Source: Thermoplasmata archaeon
GTDB taxonomy: Archaea; Thermoplasmatota; Thermoplasmata; Thermoplasmatales; Thermoplasmataceae
Assembly: GCA_021797735.1 (NCBI GenBank)
Contig: JAJZZE010000054.1
Span: forward strand, 1-35,561
Direction: 5' to 3'
DNA: 35,561 bases
The notes beneath the pieces are model-generated. The model was given only the letters and a program-made list of their open reading frames with translations. It was not told the DNA's origin and ran no database searches. The translations under genes and the position numbers were made by a program. Of the stretch, positions 1 to 8,000 are shown piece after piece. Each line of letters opens with the position of its first letter. Position 1 is the stretch's first letter.

Positions 1-122
1 GGTGAATTTATATTAATGTTTATTGTATTCCGCTGTACACCCTCATTAACTGATATCCATGCCATAGAAATCATAATAAATATAACTACTACACTTAATA
101 ATATTTTGATTTTTTTACGCAT
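1..122 (-). CDS. N-terminal fragment of an exported or membrane-anchored protein
   Basis: An ATG at 122 reading leftwards opens a frame that runs off the window edge. It begins MRKKIKILLSVVVIFIMISM, a basic start followed by a hydrophobic stretch typical of a signal peptide or membrane anchor. The residues after it are polar and Asn-rich (QRNTINININ), as in exported archaeal proteins. About 40 codons are visible, too few to assign a family. Very AT-rich DNA with runs of TATATA lies just upstream (about 135-180) and probably holds its promoter. Confidence 0.6.
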   Translation of the reverse strand, partial: MRKKIKILLSVVVIFIMISMAWISVNEGVQRNTINININS

Positions 123-570
123 ATAAATATTAATGCATGATTATATATATATATATATTTATAGAACATATTTATATAATAATACTACTACTAAATAATT
201 TAATACTAAATTGATTAACATCTAAATATAGTATATTAATTAGAGGAAGTTTTGAGCGAATACAGTAAAATAGTGATCCCTCTGCCTTTTTACCATATAT
301 AATTTTTTTTCATAACTTTTCGACTATGACTGAGTACATGAATAAATACAAAAAGTAACCAACAGGCTGGCTGTACTTGCACGTAAAAGAGATTATTGGA
401 GTTTAATGTAACAATATCTCCCCATTTATGGTTATACTGTTACACAACACACATATACTATTAAAAATAATGTGTTAGAAGAGAGAGTTTCTTTGAACAT
501 TCCAGACCCGCTTTAGCGGTGATGAATGCCATGGTAACACATATTATATAAATGAAAGGGATTAAGTTTT
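123..570. other. Non-coding stretch with inverted repeats before pyrE
   Basis: No convincing coding frame is seen. A TGTAACA/TGTTACA inverted repeat lies at 407-413 and 438-444. A second, ATGTGTTA/TAACACAT, lies at 470-477 and 535-542 and encloses a perfect CCGC-TTTA-GCGG hairpin at 508-519, followed by TGATGAATGCC. A short hairpin with such a flank resembles the ends of IS200/IS605 elements, so a decayed insertion end is possible, but this is only resemblance by eye. The TATTATATAAATG sequence at about 543-555 is a plausible pyrE promoter box. Confidence 0.35.
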
Positions 571-1080
571 ATGCTTGGTCAGGATTTAATAAAAAGTGGG
601 TCCATAAAGTTCGGTGATTTTGTATTAACTTCCGGAAAAAAATCTGATTATTACGTTGATATAAAAGAAGGCGCTACAAAACCAGAATTATTAAATGAAA
701 TTTCTGTGGAATTATCAAAGAAATTAACTGCAAAAAAAATAGCTGGCATGGAACTGGGTGCGGTTCCATTAATTGTCGCAACTTCACTGAAGGCAAATAT
801 TCCCTATATAATAGTAAGAAAAGAAGAGCGTGAGCATGGAACAAAGAAGAGAATAATAGGAGAAATCAATAAAAATGAGGAAATAGATTTAATAGAGGAT
901 GTTGTTACAACTGGCAATTCATTATTAAAAACAGCAGATATACTGAGAAAGAATGGTGCGGTAATAAGGCATGCAATATGTGTTGTAGACCGTGAATCGG
1001 GTGGTTATGGTTTACTAAAATCAAATGGCATAGAACTTGAATCACTGGTTAAAATATCAGATATACTAAAATCAAGATAA
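571..1080 (+). CDS. pyrE: Orotate phosphoribosyltransferase
   Basis: Transfers the phosphoribosyl group of PRPP to orotate, giving OMP, in cytosolic de novo pyrimidine synthesis. The 169-residue length is normal for a compact archaeal enzyme. The PRPP-binding motif EDVVTTGNS is at residues 109-117, and the N-terminal segment with TSGKKSDYYVD (residues 20-30) matches the orotate/PRPP site strand. The mobile-loop region KEEREHGTKK (84-93) carries the expected basic residues. The ATG at 571 lies about 20 bases after a TATATAA-like box, with no clear Shine-Dalgarno, consistent with a short or absent leader. Its 3' end overlaps the convergent aIF6 gene by 9 bases. Confidence 0.93.
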   Translation: MLGQDLIKSGSIKFGDFVLTSGKKSDYYVDIKEGATKPELLNEISVELSKKLTAKKIAGMELGAVPLIVATSLKANIPYIIVRKEEREHGTKKRIIGEINKNEEIDLIEDVVTTGNSLLKTADILRKNGAVIRHAICVVDRESGGYGLLKSNGIELESLVKISDILKSR

Positions 1081-1728
1081 TGTATCATCTATTCTTCCAA
1101 GTTCTATTGATGTTGTGGCATTTCCTACTAAAATACCATTAGAATTTGTTATTATTGATGAACCTATATAATAGCTTCCATAATTTGCAGTTCCGGTATT
1201 TACATTTATACCAAACATTTCCTTTAAATTTTTTATTTCTTCATCTGTTGCTTCAGGTGATACCAGCATGCCCTTATCATTTAAAACGGCAACACTGCCC
1301 ACGGTTTTTACCCCTGCTATACTTGATTTTATTACTTCAACACCCAGTGTATCAGCTATTGCCTTTTCTGATGATTCCGTAAATGATGGATGTATTACTG
1401 CAGCCTTATCATTTGTTATCACATTATTGCCTATTGCATTTAATCTGTCCTTTAAAAATAATATATTCCTACCACCTATATCCAGGCCGGCAAACTCATC
1501 AGGGTTGGATAAACCCGATACAACAATTCCACTGGAATTAAATGCAATCATTGTACCTATTAAACTGAAATTATCTATAATAACATGCAATGTGTTTACC
1601 TTAAGTATATCCTTTATTATACCCTCTGCTTCTGGACTTATATTTTTAGGTACAAACGCTGTGTCTTTATAGGCTTTTACATAAACACCTATAAAATCAC
1701 TATCAAAAATCGAAAATTGTTTTATCAT
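1072..1728 (-). CDS. eif6: Translation initiation factor 6 (aIF6)
   Basis: Anti-association factor that binds the large ribosomal subunit and prevents premature joining of subunits. The 218-residue protein has the repeating five-fold pseudosymmetric pattern of the family: each repeat has a short strand, then an asparagine/glycine-rich turn (NDKAAVIHPSF, NDKGMLVSP, NSNGILVGN). The start MIKQFSIFDSDFIGVY is the typical N-terminus. It is the last gene of the minus-strand ribosomal operon, 5 bases after L31e. In many archaea the next genes are LX/L18ae, prefoldin alpha and ftsY; here the cluster stops at convergent pyrE. Confidence 0.95.
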   Translation of the reverse strand: MIKQFSIFDSDFIGVYVKAYKDTAFVPKNISPEAEGIIKDILKVNTLHVIIDNFSLIGTMIAFNSSGIVVSGLSNPDEFAGLDIGGRNILFLKDRLNAIGNNVITNDKAAVIHPSFTESSEKAIADTLGVEVIKSSIAGVKTVGSVAVLNDKGMLVSPEATDEEIKNLKEMFGINVNTGTANYGSYYIGSSIITNSNGILVGNATTSIELGRIDDTLS

Positions 1729-1733
1729 AATTA

Positions 1734-2006
1734 TTATGGAAGTAATATTTCCGTTGTTCCATCCTCTAATTTTATTATCTTTAAACTTATTTTTGTTTTT
1801 ATATGCTTTCTGCTCCTGTCCCAGAGCATTTCATTAACCTTGTTATCCATCCATATTTTATCCATGTCGGATTTTGTATATTTGGATACACTATCCTTAA
1901 TTATCTGCACTGCCGTATCTGCTCTTCTTGACTTTGATGAAAATCTTGCTTTTCTCAAAGATATATTTATTAACTCTTCATTTGTTAGTTCCTGGTTTTC
2001 AACCAT
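1734..2006 (-). CDS. rpl31e: Large-subunit ribosomal protein L31e
   Basis: Structural protein of the archaeal/eukaryotic large subunit near the exit tunnel. The protein is about 90 residues. It has the family core RKARFSSKSRRADTAVQIIKD followed by a helix and the DKIWMDNKVNEMLW segment, with the basic strand SRKHIKTKISLKI. The start chosen is ATG at 2006 (MVENQELT). A GTG at 2015 would add three residues, but it lies inside the GAGGTG sequence that looks like the ribosome-binding site for the ATG. It lies between L39e and aIF6 in the conserved archaeal order. Confidence 0.94.
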   Translation of the reverse strand: MVENQELTNEELINISLRKARFSSKSRRADTAVQIIKDSVSKYTKSDMDKIWMDNKVNEMLWDRSRKHIKTKISLKIIKLEDGTTEILLP

Positions 2007-2016
2007 TATAAACACC

Positions 2017-2172
2017 TCATAATTTTAGATGTGACCTTCTCCAGTTCCTTCTCCTGGGGTTCTGTGTCATTTTCCTGTCAGTTTTTAACATTACCCATCC
2101 CGGTACCCTTCTATTGGATTTTACCTGTTTCATCAATCTTATTTTCTTGCCCAGTGGCTTATTTCTACTCAT
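2017..2172 (-). CDS. rpl39e: Large-subunit ribosomal protein L39e (51 aa)
   Basis: A very small basic protein that lines the polypeptide exit tunnel. Reading leftwards from ATG at 2172 gives 51 codons and a TGA at 2017. The protein starts [20 protein letters not shown] and ends with [16 protein letters not shown], the standard L39e signature (KK-RL-K--K-NR-VP-W, then N-RRRNWRR--LK-). It is rich in Arg and Lys with two conserved Trp residues. It starts 2 bases after the PDCD5-like stop and ends just before L31e, the usual archaeal order. Confidence 0.96.
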   Translation of the reverse strand: MSRNKPLGKKIRLMKQVKSNRRVPGWVMLKTDRKMTQNPRRRNWRRSHLKL

Positions 2173-2174
2173 TT

Positions 2175-2516
2175 CTATCTCCTCTCTATTTTTGTTTCAT
2201 GCTGATTTCCGATTAGCCTGGAAAGTATATTCTTTAATTCCTCATCGCCTATAACCCTATTTATTCTTCCCATACCTGCAAGCTGTATCAGTTGATTCTC
2301 CACATTATCAACAAGGTCAGGTCTTACAAGTTTTAATGTGTTCAGTCTTTCCCTTGCCTCTGAAGAAAGTATCTGACGTAGAACCTGCTGCCTTCTGGCC
2401 TCTTCCTGGTCAGACTGCTTTCTGTTCTCTTCTTCCATTTGATTTTCCTGAGCTGACCTCTGCATTTCCTCAAGTTTACGTTTCCTTATCCTATCCAACT
2501 CATCGTCATCGCTCAT
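2175..2516 (-). CDS. PDCD5/TFAR19-family DNA-binding protein
   Basis: Archaeal homologue of human PDCD5, a small helical, nucleic-acid-binding protein of uncertain role found in most archaea beside ribosomal genes. The N-terminal half is a charged helix rich in Glu, Gln and Arg ([20 protein letters not shown]). It leads into the family core [20 protein letters not shown] and then a short helical bundle ending in [10 protein letters not shown]. The start MSDDDE at 2516 gives a normal length of 113; an in-frame ATG at 2531 would add five residues. It sits between S19e and L39e, 46 bases after S19e. Confidence 0.93.
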   Translation of the reverse strand: MSDDDELDRIRKRKLEEMQRSAQENQMEEENRKQSDQEEARRQQVLRQILSSEARERLNTLKLVRPDLVDNVENQLIQLAGMGRINRVIGDEELKNILSRLIGNQHETKIERR

Positions 2517-2562
2517 AGATATCTTCTCCATATATTCCTATAATATTCATAAAATTTTTTAT

Positions 2563-3012
2563 TTATAAATATTTTTCAAATGTTTTATCCTTTTCGCTTA
2601 ATCCTTTCATTACTTCTTTTGATGCCTTATCAAGTAATGATTGGCCGGCAGGTGTTATTATTCTGCCCGTTTTATCCTTTTTCACATAGTTCATGGATTC
2701 CAGTGTCTGTAATATATTTCTTATTATAAACCTGCTACCTGAAACAGGATGGTATCTCTTTGTTCCCCTATCCTGCCTGCTCCCGTATTCCTGGCTTAAT
2801 CTTGATATGCCTATATTGCCCTTAAGGTATACCTTTCTGAGCACAGATGCTAATCTCGTATAATACCAGTCGTCCTGGGTCCACGCTTTTTCTCTTCCTA
2901 TTCCATCCTTAACATATTTTGTCCAGTCTGGAATGGGTACATTTTTTTCCTTAAATTCCGATGCAATTTTATTTATTAATAAATCTGCAGGTACTTCTTT
3001 TACATCTACCAT
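2563..3012 (-). CDS. rps19e: Small-subunit ribosomal protein S19e
   Basis: Structural protein of the archaeal/eukaryotic 30S/40S subunit, needed for small-subunit assembly. The 149-residue length is normal. Family landmarks are MVDVKEVPADLLI at the N-terminus, DWYYTRLASVLRKVYLKG, the YGSRQDRGTKRYHPVSGS segment, and a winged-helix-like C-terminal half (ILQTLESMNYV...GRIITPAGQSLLDK). The ATG at 3012 is preceded by GTGATAAA, a plausible short ribosome-binding site. It is the first gene of the S19e, PDCD5, L39e, L31e, aIF6 operon; the TTTATAAATAAAC upstream may be its promoter. Confidence 0.95.
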   Translation of the reverse strand: MVDVKEVPADLLINKIASEFKEKNVPIPDWTKYVKDGIGREKAWTQDDWYYTRLASVLRKVYLKGNIGISRLSQEYGSRQDRGTKRYHPVSGSRFIIRNILQTLESMNYVKKDKTGRIITPAGQSLLDKASKEVMKGLSEKDKTFEKYL

Positions 3013-3040
3013 TTTATCACGATATGGGTTTATTTATAAA

Positions 3041-4648
3041 CTATTTATAATATTTTCGTATTTCAAAAAAATTTTTATTCAGGACAGTTATTATAAATAT
3101 AATTATATTTATAAAAATATTAATTGAAACAAATGAAAATAGTGAATGGTAAACATTATGATATAAAATATATGATATACCGAGAACCGGCAATATTGAT
3201 GCTACAAGTACTATAATGGAAATTATAAATATGGGCAGTAAGGGATATTTGCCAAATGAATAATAATTCAGATTTGAAACCCCTGCAGGTAGTTTTTTAA
3301 TTAATTTCCTGATATTTGTATACAGGATAATATAAAATAATAATATTATATCAATAAATTCTATTATATCTATTACTCCAGGATTCCTGGTCAGTAATGA
3401 TAAAATTATTATAACTACTACTGCTATGACAGAAAAAATTATGAGACCAAATATGCTTTTATAATACGATATCTGGTTTCTGGTTACTGGCAATGAGTTT
3501 AATATTTCTATTCCCTTTCCTTCTATTACAAGTAAGAATAGTGAATAGAAGGATGAGACAAATATTGTAAGGTATATCAGTAATACAAGTGCCGATGAAA
3601 AAACACCCGTGCCTATTTCCAGAAATAGTGGTATTGTAAATAATACAGGCAAAAATATATACGTTAAATTCTGCGATTTCCTGAAGGTGCTTTTTATATC
3701 CTTTTTTAGAAAACCTTTGTATAATTTATCCGATTTTATTTTTGATAATATTATCTCACTTGAACTATTTTCCTCTGAGGTCATTAAAATATTATATAGC
3801 CTATACCTTATTTTTGAATATATAAATAAAAAGGCAAGGAGAATTATAATTGATACAGTAATTTCAATTACTCTTAAAAACAGTGGTGCATTATAATTTA
3901 AATATATTAAATATTCAAGATTTACCGGGAATATTAAATATTTTACATCGTATGGCAGTGAGTTAAGTGCTACTGTCACGTGGGAGAATATGGCTGGATT
4001 TTCCAGTATGGAATAAAAAGCTCCAAGAAATATGAATAAGGATAATATTTTTATCACGTTTTTAACCGATGAATGCTTCTTTGATTTCTGTCCTCCGTAT
4101 ATAAATATTACAGATGAGATAATAAAGCTTAATAGCAGTATTGCAAAGGAGAATAATACTCCTAAAAATATTGTCTGGTAATCAAATTTTAATAAAAAGA
4201 AGAATATTATTGATGGTATTACAATGAATATATATGATGATGCATTGTATATGAACCATGAGATAAGGGGGACATTGACATTAACCTTTATTGGTACAGA
4301 TTTTAATGGGCTCATAATATTATTTACATATATTGAATTTAAGAATACCAGTGAATTATAGATGCCCAGTATAAACAGATATATATAAAATATTAAACCT
4401 AATGATGCTATAGATGCATAATTTTTTTCCCCAAAGTACACTGAATTTAATAAAACCGAAAATAATGAAAAGGTCATTGCATTCATTGCATATGATGTTA
4501 ATATATACCTTGAAAAATACTGATTTTTGTTTTCATATTCCATTCTTCTCTGGAACTGCGGAGAATCTTTCAATGCAAGGTAACGCTGCTCCACCGTTAT
4601 AACCTTGCTTAAGAACATTATAGTATTCTTTTTATCCAATGCAAACAC
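3041..4648 (-). CDS. ABC-2 type membrane permease (large hydrophobic protein)
   Basis: A 535-residue membrane protein with roughly twelve hydrophobic segments spread from about residue 50 to the C-terminus. The N-terminal 45 residues and the middle loop (SKIKSDKLYKGFLKKDIKS) are polar. It is likely the membrane partner of the ABC ATPase at 4847-5635, being downstream of it on the same strand; the substrate cannot be read from sequence. The GTG at 4648 opens the frame. The TTG at 4639 is an alternative and would be spaced correctly from the GAAGGTG that overlaps the GTG. About 200 bases containing a likely transposon relic separate it from the ATPase gene, which is unusual for such pairs. Confidence 0.75.
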   Translation of the reverse strand: MFALDKKNTIMFLSKVITVEQRYLALKDSPQFQRRMEYENKNQYFSRYILTSYAMNAMTFSLFSVLLNSVYFGEKNYASIASLGLIFYIYLFILGIYNSLVFLNSIYVNNIMSPLKSVPIKVNVNVPLISWFIYNASSYIFIVIPSIIFFFLLKFDYQTIFLGVLFSFAILLLSFIISSVIFIYGGQKSKKHSSVKNVIKILSLFIFLGAFYSILENPAIFSHVTVALNSLPYDVKYLIFPVNLEYLIYLNYNAPLFLRVIEITVSIIILLAFLFIYSKIRYRLYNILMTSEENSSSEIILSKIKSDKLYKGFLKKDIKSTFRKSQNLTYIFLPVLFTIPLFLEIGTGVFSSALVLLIYLTIFVSSFYSLFLLVIEGKGIEILNSLPVTRNQISYYKSIFGLIIFSVIAVVVIIILSLLTRNPGVIDIIEFIDIILLFYIILYTNIRKLIKKLPAGVSNLNYYSFGKYPLLPIFIISIIVLVASILPVLGISYILYHNVYHSLFSFVSINIFINIIIFIITVLNKNFFEIRKYYK

Positions 4649-4846
4649 CTTCAGTTAATGCAATAGATATTAATCCTTTATAATTATAGTATTTCATCTG
4701 ATCATCCCCGGGATCCAGACCACAGGTCTGTGGAATACCTGTGGGTGTATCTCTCCTATCTAACTTCTGCCTTTCTTTTATATTTTTCATGCTTTCAAAG
4801 CCCTCTAATCAACTCTTGCGGTGCCTTCATGTAACAGACCCATACC
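4649..4846. mobile_element. Probable decayed IS200/IS605-type end between two ABC genes
   Basis: This non-coding spacer holds overlapping palindromes: CAGACC-ACA-GGTCTG at 4716-4730 and CCACAG-GT-CTGTGG at 4720-4733. It also has an imperfect hairpin at 4838-4858 (ACCCA paired with TGGGT) that runs into GTAGTTGAC at 4857-4865. On the minus strand this reads GTCAACTACCCAC followed by a hairpin, the form I associate with ends of archaeal IS200/IS605 elements. The hairpin overlaps the 3' end of the ABC ATPase gene, so its last residues (STTHE) and stop may come from the element. No transposase frame is left. The identification rests on resemblance by eye. Confidence 0.4.
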
Positions 4847-5635
4847 TTATTCGTGGGTAGTTGACTTTATTGTATCTTTCAGTGAGTTAAGGAGATTATC
4901 CAGATCTTCATCACCGGTTAATTTCAGGAAAACATCCTCCAGATCACTATTGCTTGAACCGGCTTCCTGCCTCAATGCCTCAAGATTTCCAGTTCCTGCA
5001 ATGTTTCCATTATATAATATAGAAATATTATCACATACAGTTTCAGCAATTTCCATTATGTGTGTGGAAAATATTACAGTTTTACCCTTTTCTGTAAGGC
5101 TTTTTAATAATTCCTTTATAATCTTTGATGATTTCGGGTCAAGGCCATTCATGCCCTCATCCATTATTATTAATTCAGGATCGTGTATTAATGCAGATAT
5201 TATTGCAACTTTCTGCTTTGTGCCGAAGGATAATGAACCGATAAATTCATTGAGATACTTTGTTAGTTCCAGTGCTGATGTAAATGCATTGATTCTCTGC
5301 TTTAAATCCTTATCATCAATATGGAATACAGACCCTATAAAGTTGAAAAATTCTACGGGTGTTAATGATTCATAAAGTGCTGGAGTTTCAGGTATATAGC
5401 CAATAATACTTTTTATTTTATCAGGATTATCATATGTTTTTATACCGTTTATATATACACTGCCGGTGGTCGGTGCAAGTATCGCTGCCATGATCTTCAG
5501 TAATGTTGTTTTGCCCGAACCGTTAGGGCCAAGAATGCCATAAATTTGACCTGATTCTATATTCAGGTTTATGCCATTAAGTGCCGTTGTTTGACCGTAT
5601 CTTTTATATAAATCCTTAATTTCTATAAAGCTCAA
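4847..5635 (-). CDS. ABC transporter ATP-binding protein
   Basis: ATPase subunit of an ABC transporter, cytoplasmic and membrane-associated. All catalytic motifs are present: Walker A GPNGSGKT (residues 36-43), the signature loop as LSFGTKQK (about 135-142, F-G-T-K instead of S-G-G-Q, common in ABC-2 exporters), Walker B LIIMDE (155-160) and the switch His in STHIME (about 192). The length of 262 is normal. It is transcribed with the MFS gene 32 bases upstream and probably with the permease downstream. The C-terminal residues STTHE overlap what looks like an IS605-like end, so the original C-terminus may have been altered. Confidence 0.92.
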   Translation of the reverse strand: MSFIEIKDLYKRYGQTTALNGINLNIESGQIYGILGPNGSGKTTLLKIMAAILAPTTGSVYINGIKTYDNPDKIKSIIGYIPETPALYESLTPVEFFNFIGSVFHIDDKDLKQRINAFTSALELTKYLNEFIGSLSFGTKQKVAIISALIHDPELIIMDEGMNGLDPKSSKIIKELLKSLTEKGKTVIFSTHIMEIAETVCDNISILYNGNIAGTGNLEALRQEAGSSNSDLEDVFLKLTGDEDLDNLLNSLKDTIKSTTHE

Positions 5636-5667
5636 TGTATTAGTAATGAAATATATTATATATAATT

Positions 5668-6867
5668 TTATATGGTACTACCGTTTGTTTTTCTTTCCTT
5701 ATTTAATGCAATTAATATTATTATGCCTGCTATTATGGAAACAAAGCCTGCATATGTGTATGAGTATGATGGTCTGAATTCGTATAATGCGCCCATAATT
5801 ATATTTGCTATAAAAAAGCCAATTGACCTTGATGATGATAGTATTCCCATTCCAGATCCCATTTTATCAGAACTTACAATTTTTGATATTATTGATGGTT
5901 CAAAGGTTTCTGTTATGCCAAAAGCTATTGCCACGACAGTAATTGATGCATAAAAACCCGGAAGTCCGAGGGAATATATTATGCTCAATGCAAAACCCAG
6001 GGTACCCAGACCTGCCAGTATATAACCATATAACCCCAGTGATAGGGTTTCATTTTTAATTGCCCTTTTACTTAATGCAAATCCAGTTAATGATGATATA
6101 CCTAAGAATATGCCGTATGAAATTACTCCTGACATAATTCTCAATGCTAATGAATTACCGGGATTCTCGGCTATTGTTATTATTGGGAACCCCATAGTGT
6201 ATGACCCGAAGCCAAAGAGCATTGTACCTATAATAATACCCTCAAAAACAAATTTGCCCTTTGTATTTTTTTTCTCTGTATTTTTATTGCCGCCGTTATT
6301 ATCTACACTGGTGTGTTTTTTGCCCCTTACAGATGCAATAATAATAGTTGATATTATCAGTGGAAATATTGAAAAAAAGAACAGGTATTTATATGAAACA
6401 TGTAGGAGGAGGAGTATAACTAAAATTATTATGGATACTATACCGCCACCAACATCCAGACCGTGTAAAACGCCAAAAGCAGAGGTCCTCTCACCTGTAT
6501 CAACATTTTCGGCTAAAAATGACCTTCTTGTGGGTGATCTTAAATTACGCATCCACCATCCAAAGGAGAATAGGGGAATTGCTATAAACGGTATATAACT
6601 GAAAGCTGTAAATGATAATAATGGTATTAAACTGTTGCCAAAAACCGTAATTTTTTTACTGCCGTATTTATCGGCTAATTTTCCACCCATGTATGAAAAC
6701 AGAGCACCAAAACCAAAAATAAAAGCCTCTACCACACCAAAAACGAAAAAATCAAGTTTTAAAACAAAAATTAAAAATATCGGTAATATTGCCATAGCAC
6801 CCTGATATCCCATATCCGCAAAAAATGCTGAAAAACCTATATAATATGATATTTTTGGTGCTTTCAT
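5668..6867 (-). CDS. Major facilitator superfamily transporter
   Basis: A secondary transporter of 399 residues with about twelve hydrophobic segments in two halves, split by a basic hydrophilic loop near residues 182-206 (RGKKHTSVDNN...KKNTKGK). The loop between helices 2 and 3 carries GGKLADKYGSKK, the MFS motif A pattern. A Gly/Ser-rich segment, KMGSGMGILSSSRSIGFF, late in the second half resembles drug/sugar exporters of the family, but the substrate is unknown. It is the first gene of a minus-strand group with the ABC ATPase (32-base gap) and permease. Its start at 6867 lies just beside a run of 8-base tandem repeats that probably sits in its promoter. Confidence 0.88.
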   Translation of the reverse strand: MKAPKISYYIGFSAFFADMGYQGAMAILPIFLIFVLKLDFFVFGVVEAFIFGFGALFSYMGGKLADKYGSKKITVFGNSLIPLLSFTAFSYIPFIAIPLFSFGWWMRNLRSPTRRSFLAENVDTGERTSAFGVLHGLDVGGGIVSIIILVILLLLHVSYKYLFFFSIFPLIISTIIIASVRGKKHTSVDNNGGNKNTEKKNTKGKFVFEGIIIGTMLFGFGSYTMGFPIITIAENPGNSLALRIMSGVISYGIFLGISSLTGFALSKRAIKNETLSLGLYGYILAGLGTLGFALSIIYSLGLPGFYASITVVAIAFGITETFEPSIISKIVSSDKMGSGMGILSSSRSIGFFIANIIMGALYEFRPSYSYTYAGFVSIIAGIIILIALNKERKTNGSTI

Positions 6868-6892
6868 TATATGATATTAATTTATATTATTA

Positions 6893-6932
6893 ATATTTTA
6901 ATATTTTAATATTTTAATATTTTAATATTTTA
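6893..6932. repeat. Five tandem copies of the 8-mer ATATTTTA
   Basis: Five exact head-to-tail copies of ATATTTTA fill 6893-6932. The last copy supplies the stop codon of the VIT-type gene (TAA on the minus strand at 6930-6932). The array occupies most of the 62-base gap before the MFS start at 6867. Such short repeats change copy number by slippage, and because the unit is TATA-like it could alter the promoter strength of the MFS gene. Confidence 0.9.
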
Positions 6933-7916
6933 TAGTAATGATATGTGGAATATTATATGGAAAATTTCTCCAACTATAAACGTTACTCCTGCGGCACCCA
7001 GTGCAAGGAATGCTGCCCTTAAACCGGATTTTAGCATTTTTGTATTCAGTGATAATGCAACTATTGCGTTGGATATTCCCTGTGCAAAGAATACGAGTAT
7101 AACCGCAAGTATTACTGCTGTATATTTTTCAAAAAATAGAAACGGCAGTATGGGTATTATTGCACCTGTTACATATGAAAATGCAGTGTTCAGTGCCGAG
7201 GTTGAAGCTTCTCCTGAATATTTATTGATTAAATTATCAATAGATGGGGTTTTTGAGAATATATGCTTCCTGTTTAATAGTGCTATTTTATATTCTGATT
7301 CTGATTTCTGTGCCAGATACGACCCTAATGTCATGCTAAATGTACCACTTATACCCACCACGGCACCACTCAATGCAATATATAAATGTGGTGTTATAAT
7401 TGCTGTTAAACCTGCTAAAGTTGCCAGAACCTCTACAAGGCCATCACTCATGCCATATAGAAAATCCCTGCCCTGTTTAACGTTTTTATCACTATTGGAT
7501 ATCTTATTTGCAAATATTTCTTCATGCTGCATTTCCTCTGTTATAAGTTCATTTACCCTTTTCCTGTATTCATCATCGTTTGTATAGTAATCCAGATATG
7601 ATTTGTATTTTATTATTGACTCATTTTCACCGTGCTCAAGTAAATTTATTATTAAACTTTTTCCCACAAAAAACCTTATCACCTTAAAAAGGTTATATTT
7701 TATTTTTCTATAATTAACCTTGTTCACATTTATGCTGGATGACTTTAATGCATTACCCCAGAAATTGGCATGCTCGCTTTCAATAGTCGCCAGTTTTTTA
7801 AAGTTCTCTTTAAGATCATTATCCCTGTACTTTCTGTATAAATAGGTATATATCACCATATCCGTTAATTCATCCCTTAAAAACCTTAACTGATAATTTG
7901 AATTTTTATCCATCAT
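6930..7916 (-). CDS. Ferritin-like plus VIT1/CCC1 fusion, likely iron/manganese transporter (MbfA-like)
   Basis: A two-domain protein of 328 residues. Residues 1-140 form a ferritin/rubrerythrin-like helical domain with likely diiron ligands: E16, the E46-S-E48-H49 cluster, and E128/H131/E132 in EEMQHEE. Residues 151-328 form a VIT1/CCC1 membrane domain starting at the typical DFLYGMSDGLVEVLATLAGL and ending in five or so membrane segments. Bacterial MbfA has this architecture and exports iron; plant VIT1 and yeast CCC1 move Fe/Mn into vacuoles. Here the ferritin part likely senses or oxidises Fe(II) before export across the cytoplasmic membrane. It is divergent from the aminotransferase gene. 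ATG codons at 7916 and 7913 are both possible starts. Confidence 0.88.
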   Translation of the reverse strand: MMDKNSNYQLRFLRDELTDMVIYTYLYRKYRDNDLKENFKKLATIESEHANFWGNALKSSSINVNKVNYRKIKYNLFKVIRFFVGKSLIINLLEHGENESIIKYKSYLDYYTNDDEYRKRVNELITEEMQHEEIFANKISNSDKNVKQGRDFLYGMSDGLVEVLATLAGLTAIITPHLYIALSGAVVGISGTFSMTLGSYLAQKSESEYKIALLNRKHIFSKTPSIDNLINKYSGEASTSALNTAFSYVTGAIIPILPFLFFEKYTAVILAVILVFFAQGISNAIVALSLNTKMLKSGLRAAFLALGAAGVTFIVGEIFHIIFHISLL

Positions 7917-7969
7917 CGGTGATTAATAACTCTATTATAAATAATATTTCCTATATGTTTTTATGAAAA

Positions 7970-7982
7970 AGTATATATTAAA
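7970..7982 (+). promoter_or_regulatory. TATA-like box of the class III aminotransferase gene
   Basis: AGTATATATTAAA is centred about 25 bases before the ATG at 8001, the spacing at which an archaeal TATA box would start transcription at or next to the start codon. No Shine-Dalgarno is visible, so the transcript is probably leaderless. Confidence 0.6.
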
Positions 7983-8000
7983 AAGTACATTATATTTAAC

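Noticed and set aside
1268-1672. Plus-strand open frame of 134 codons
   Set aside because: It lies wholly opposite the aIF6 gene, whose protein sequence is clearly conserved; it is a shadow.
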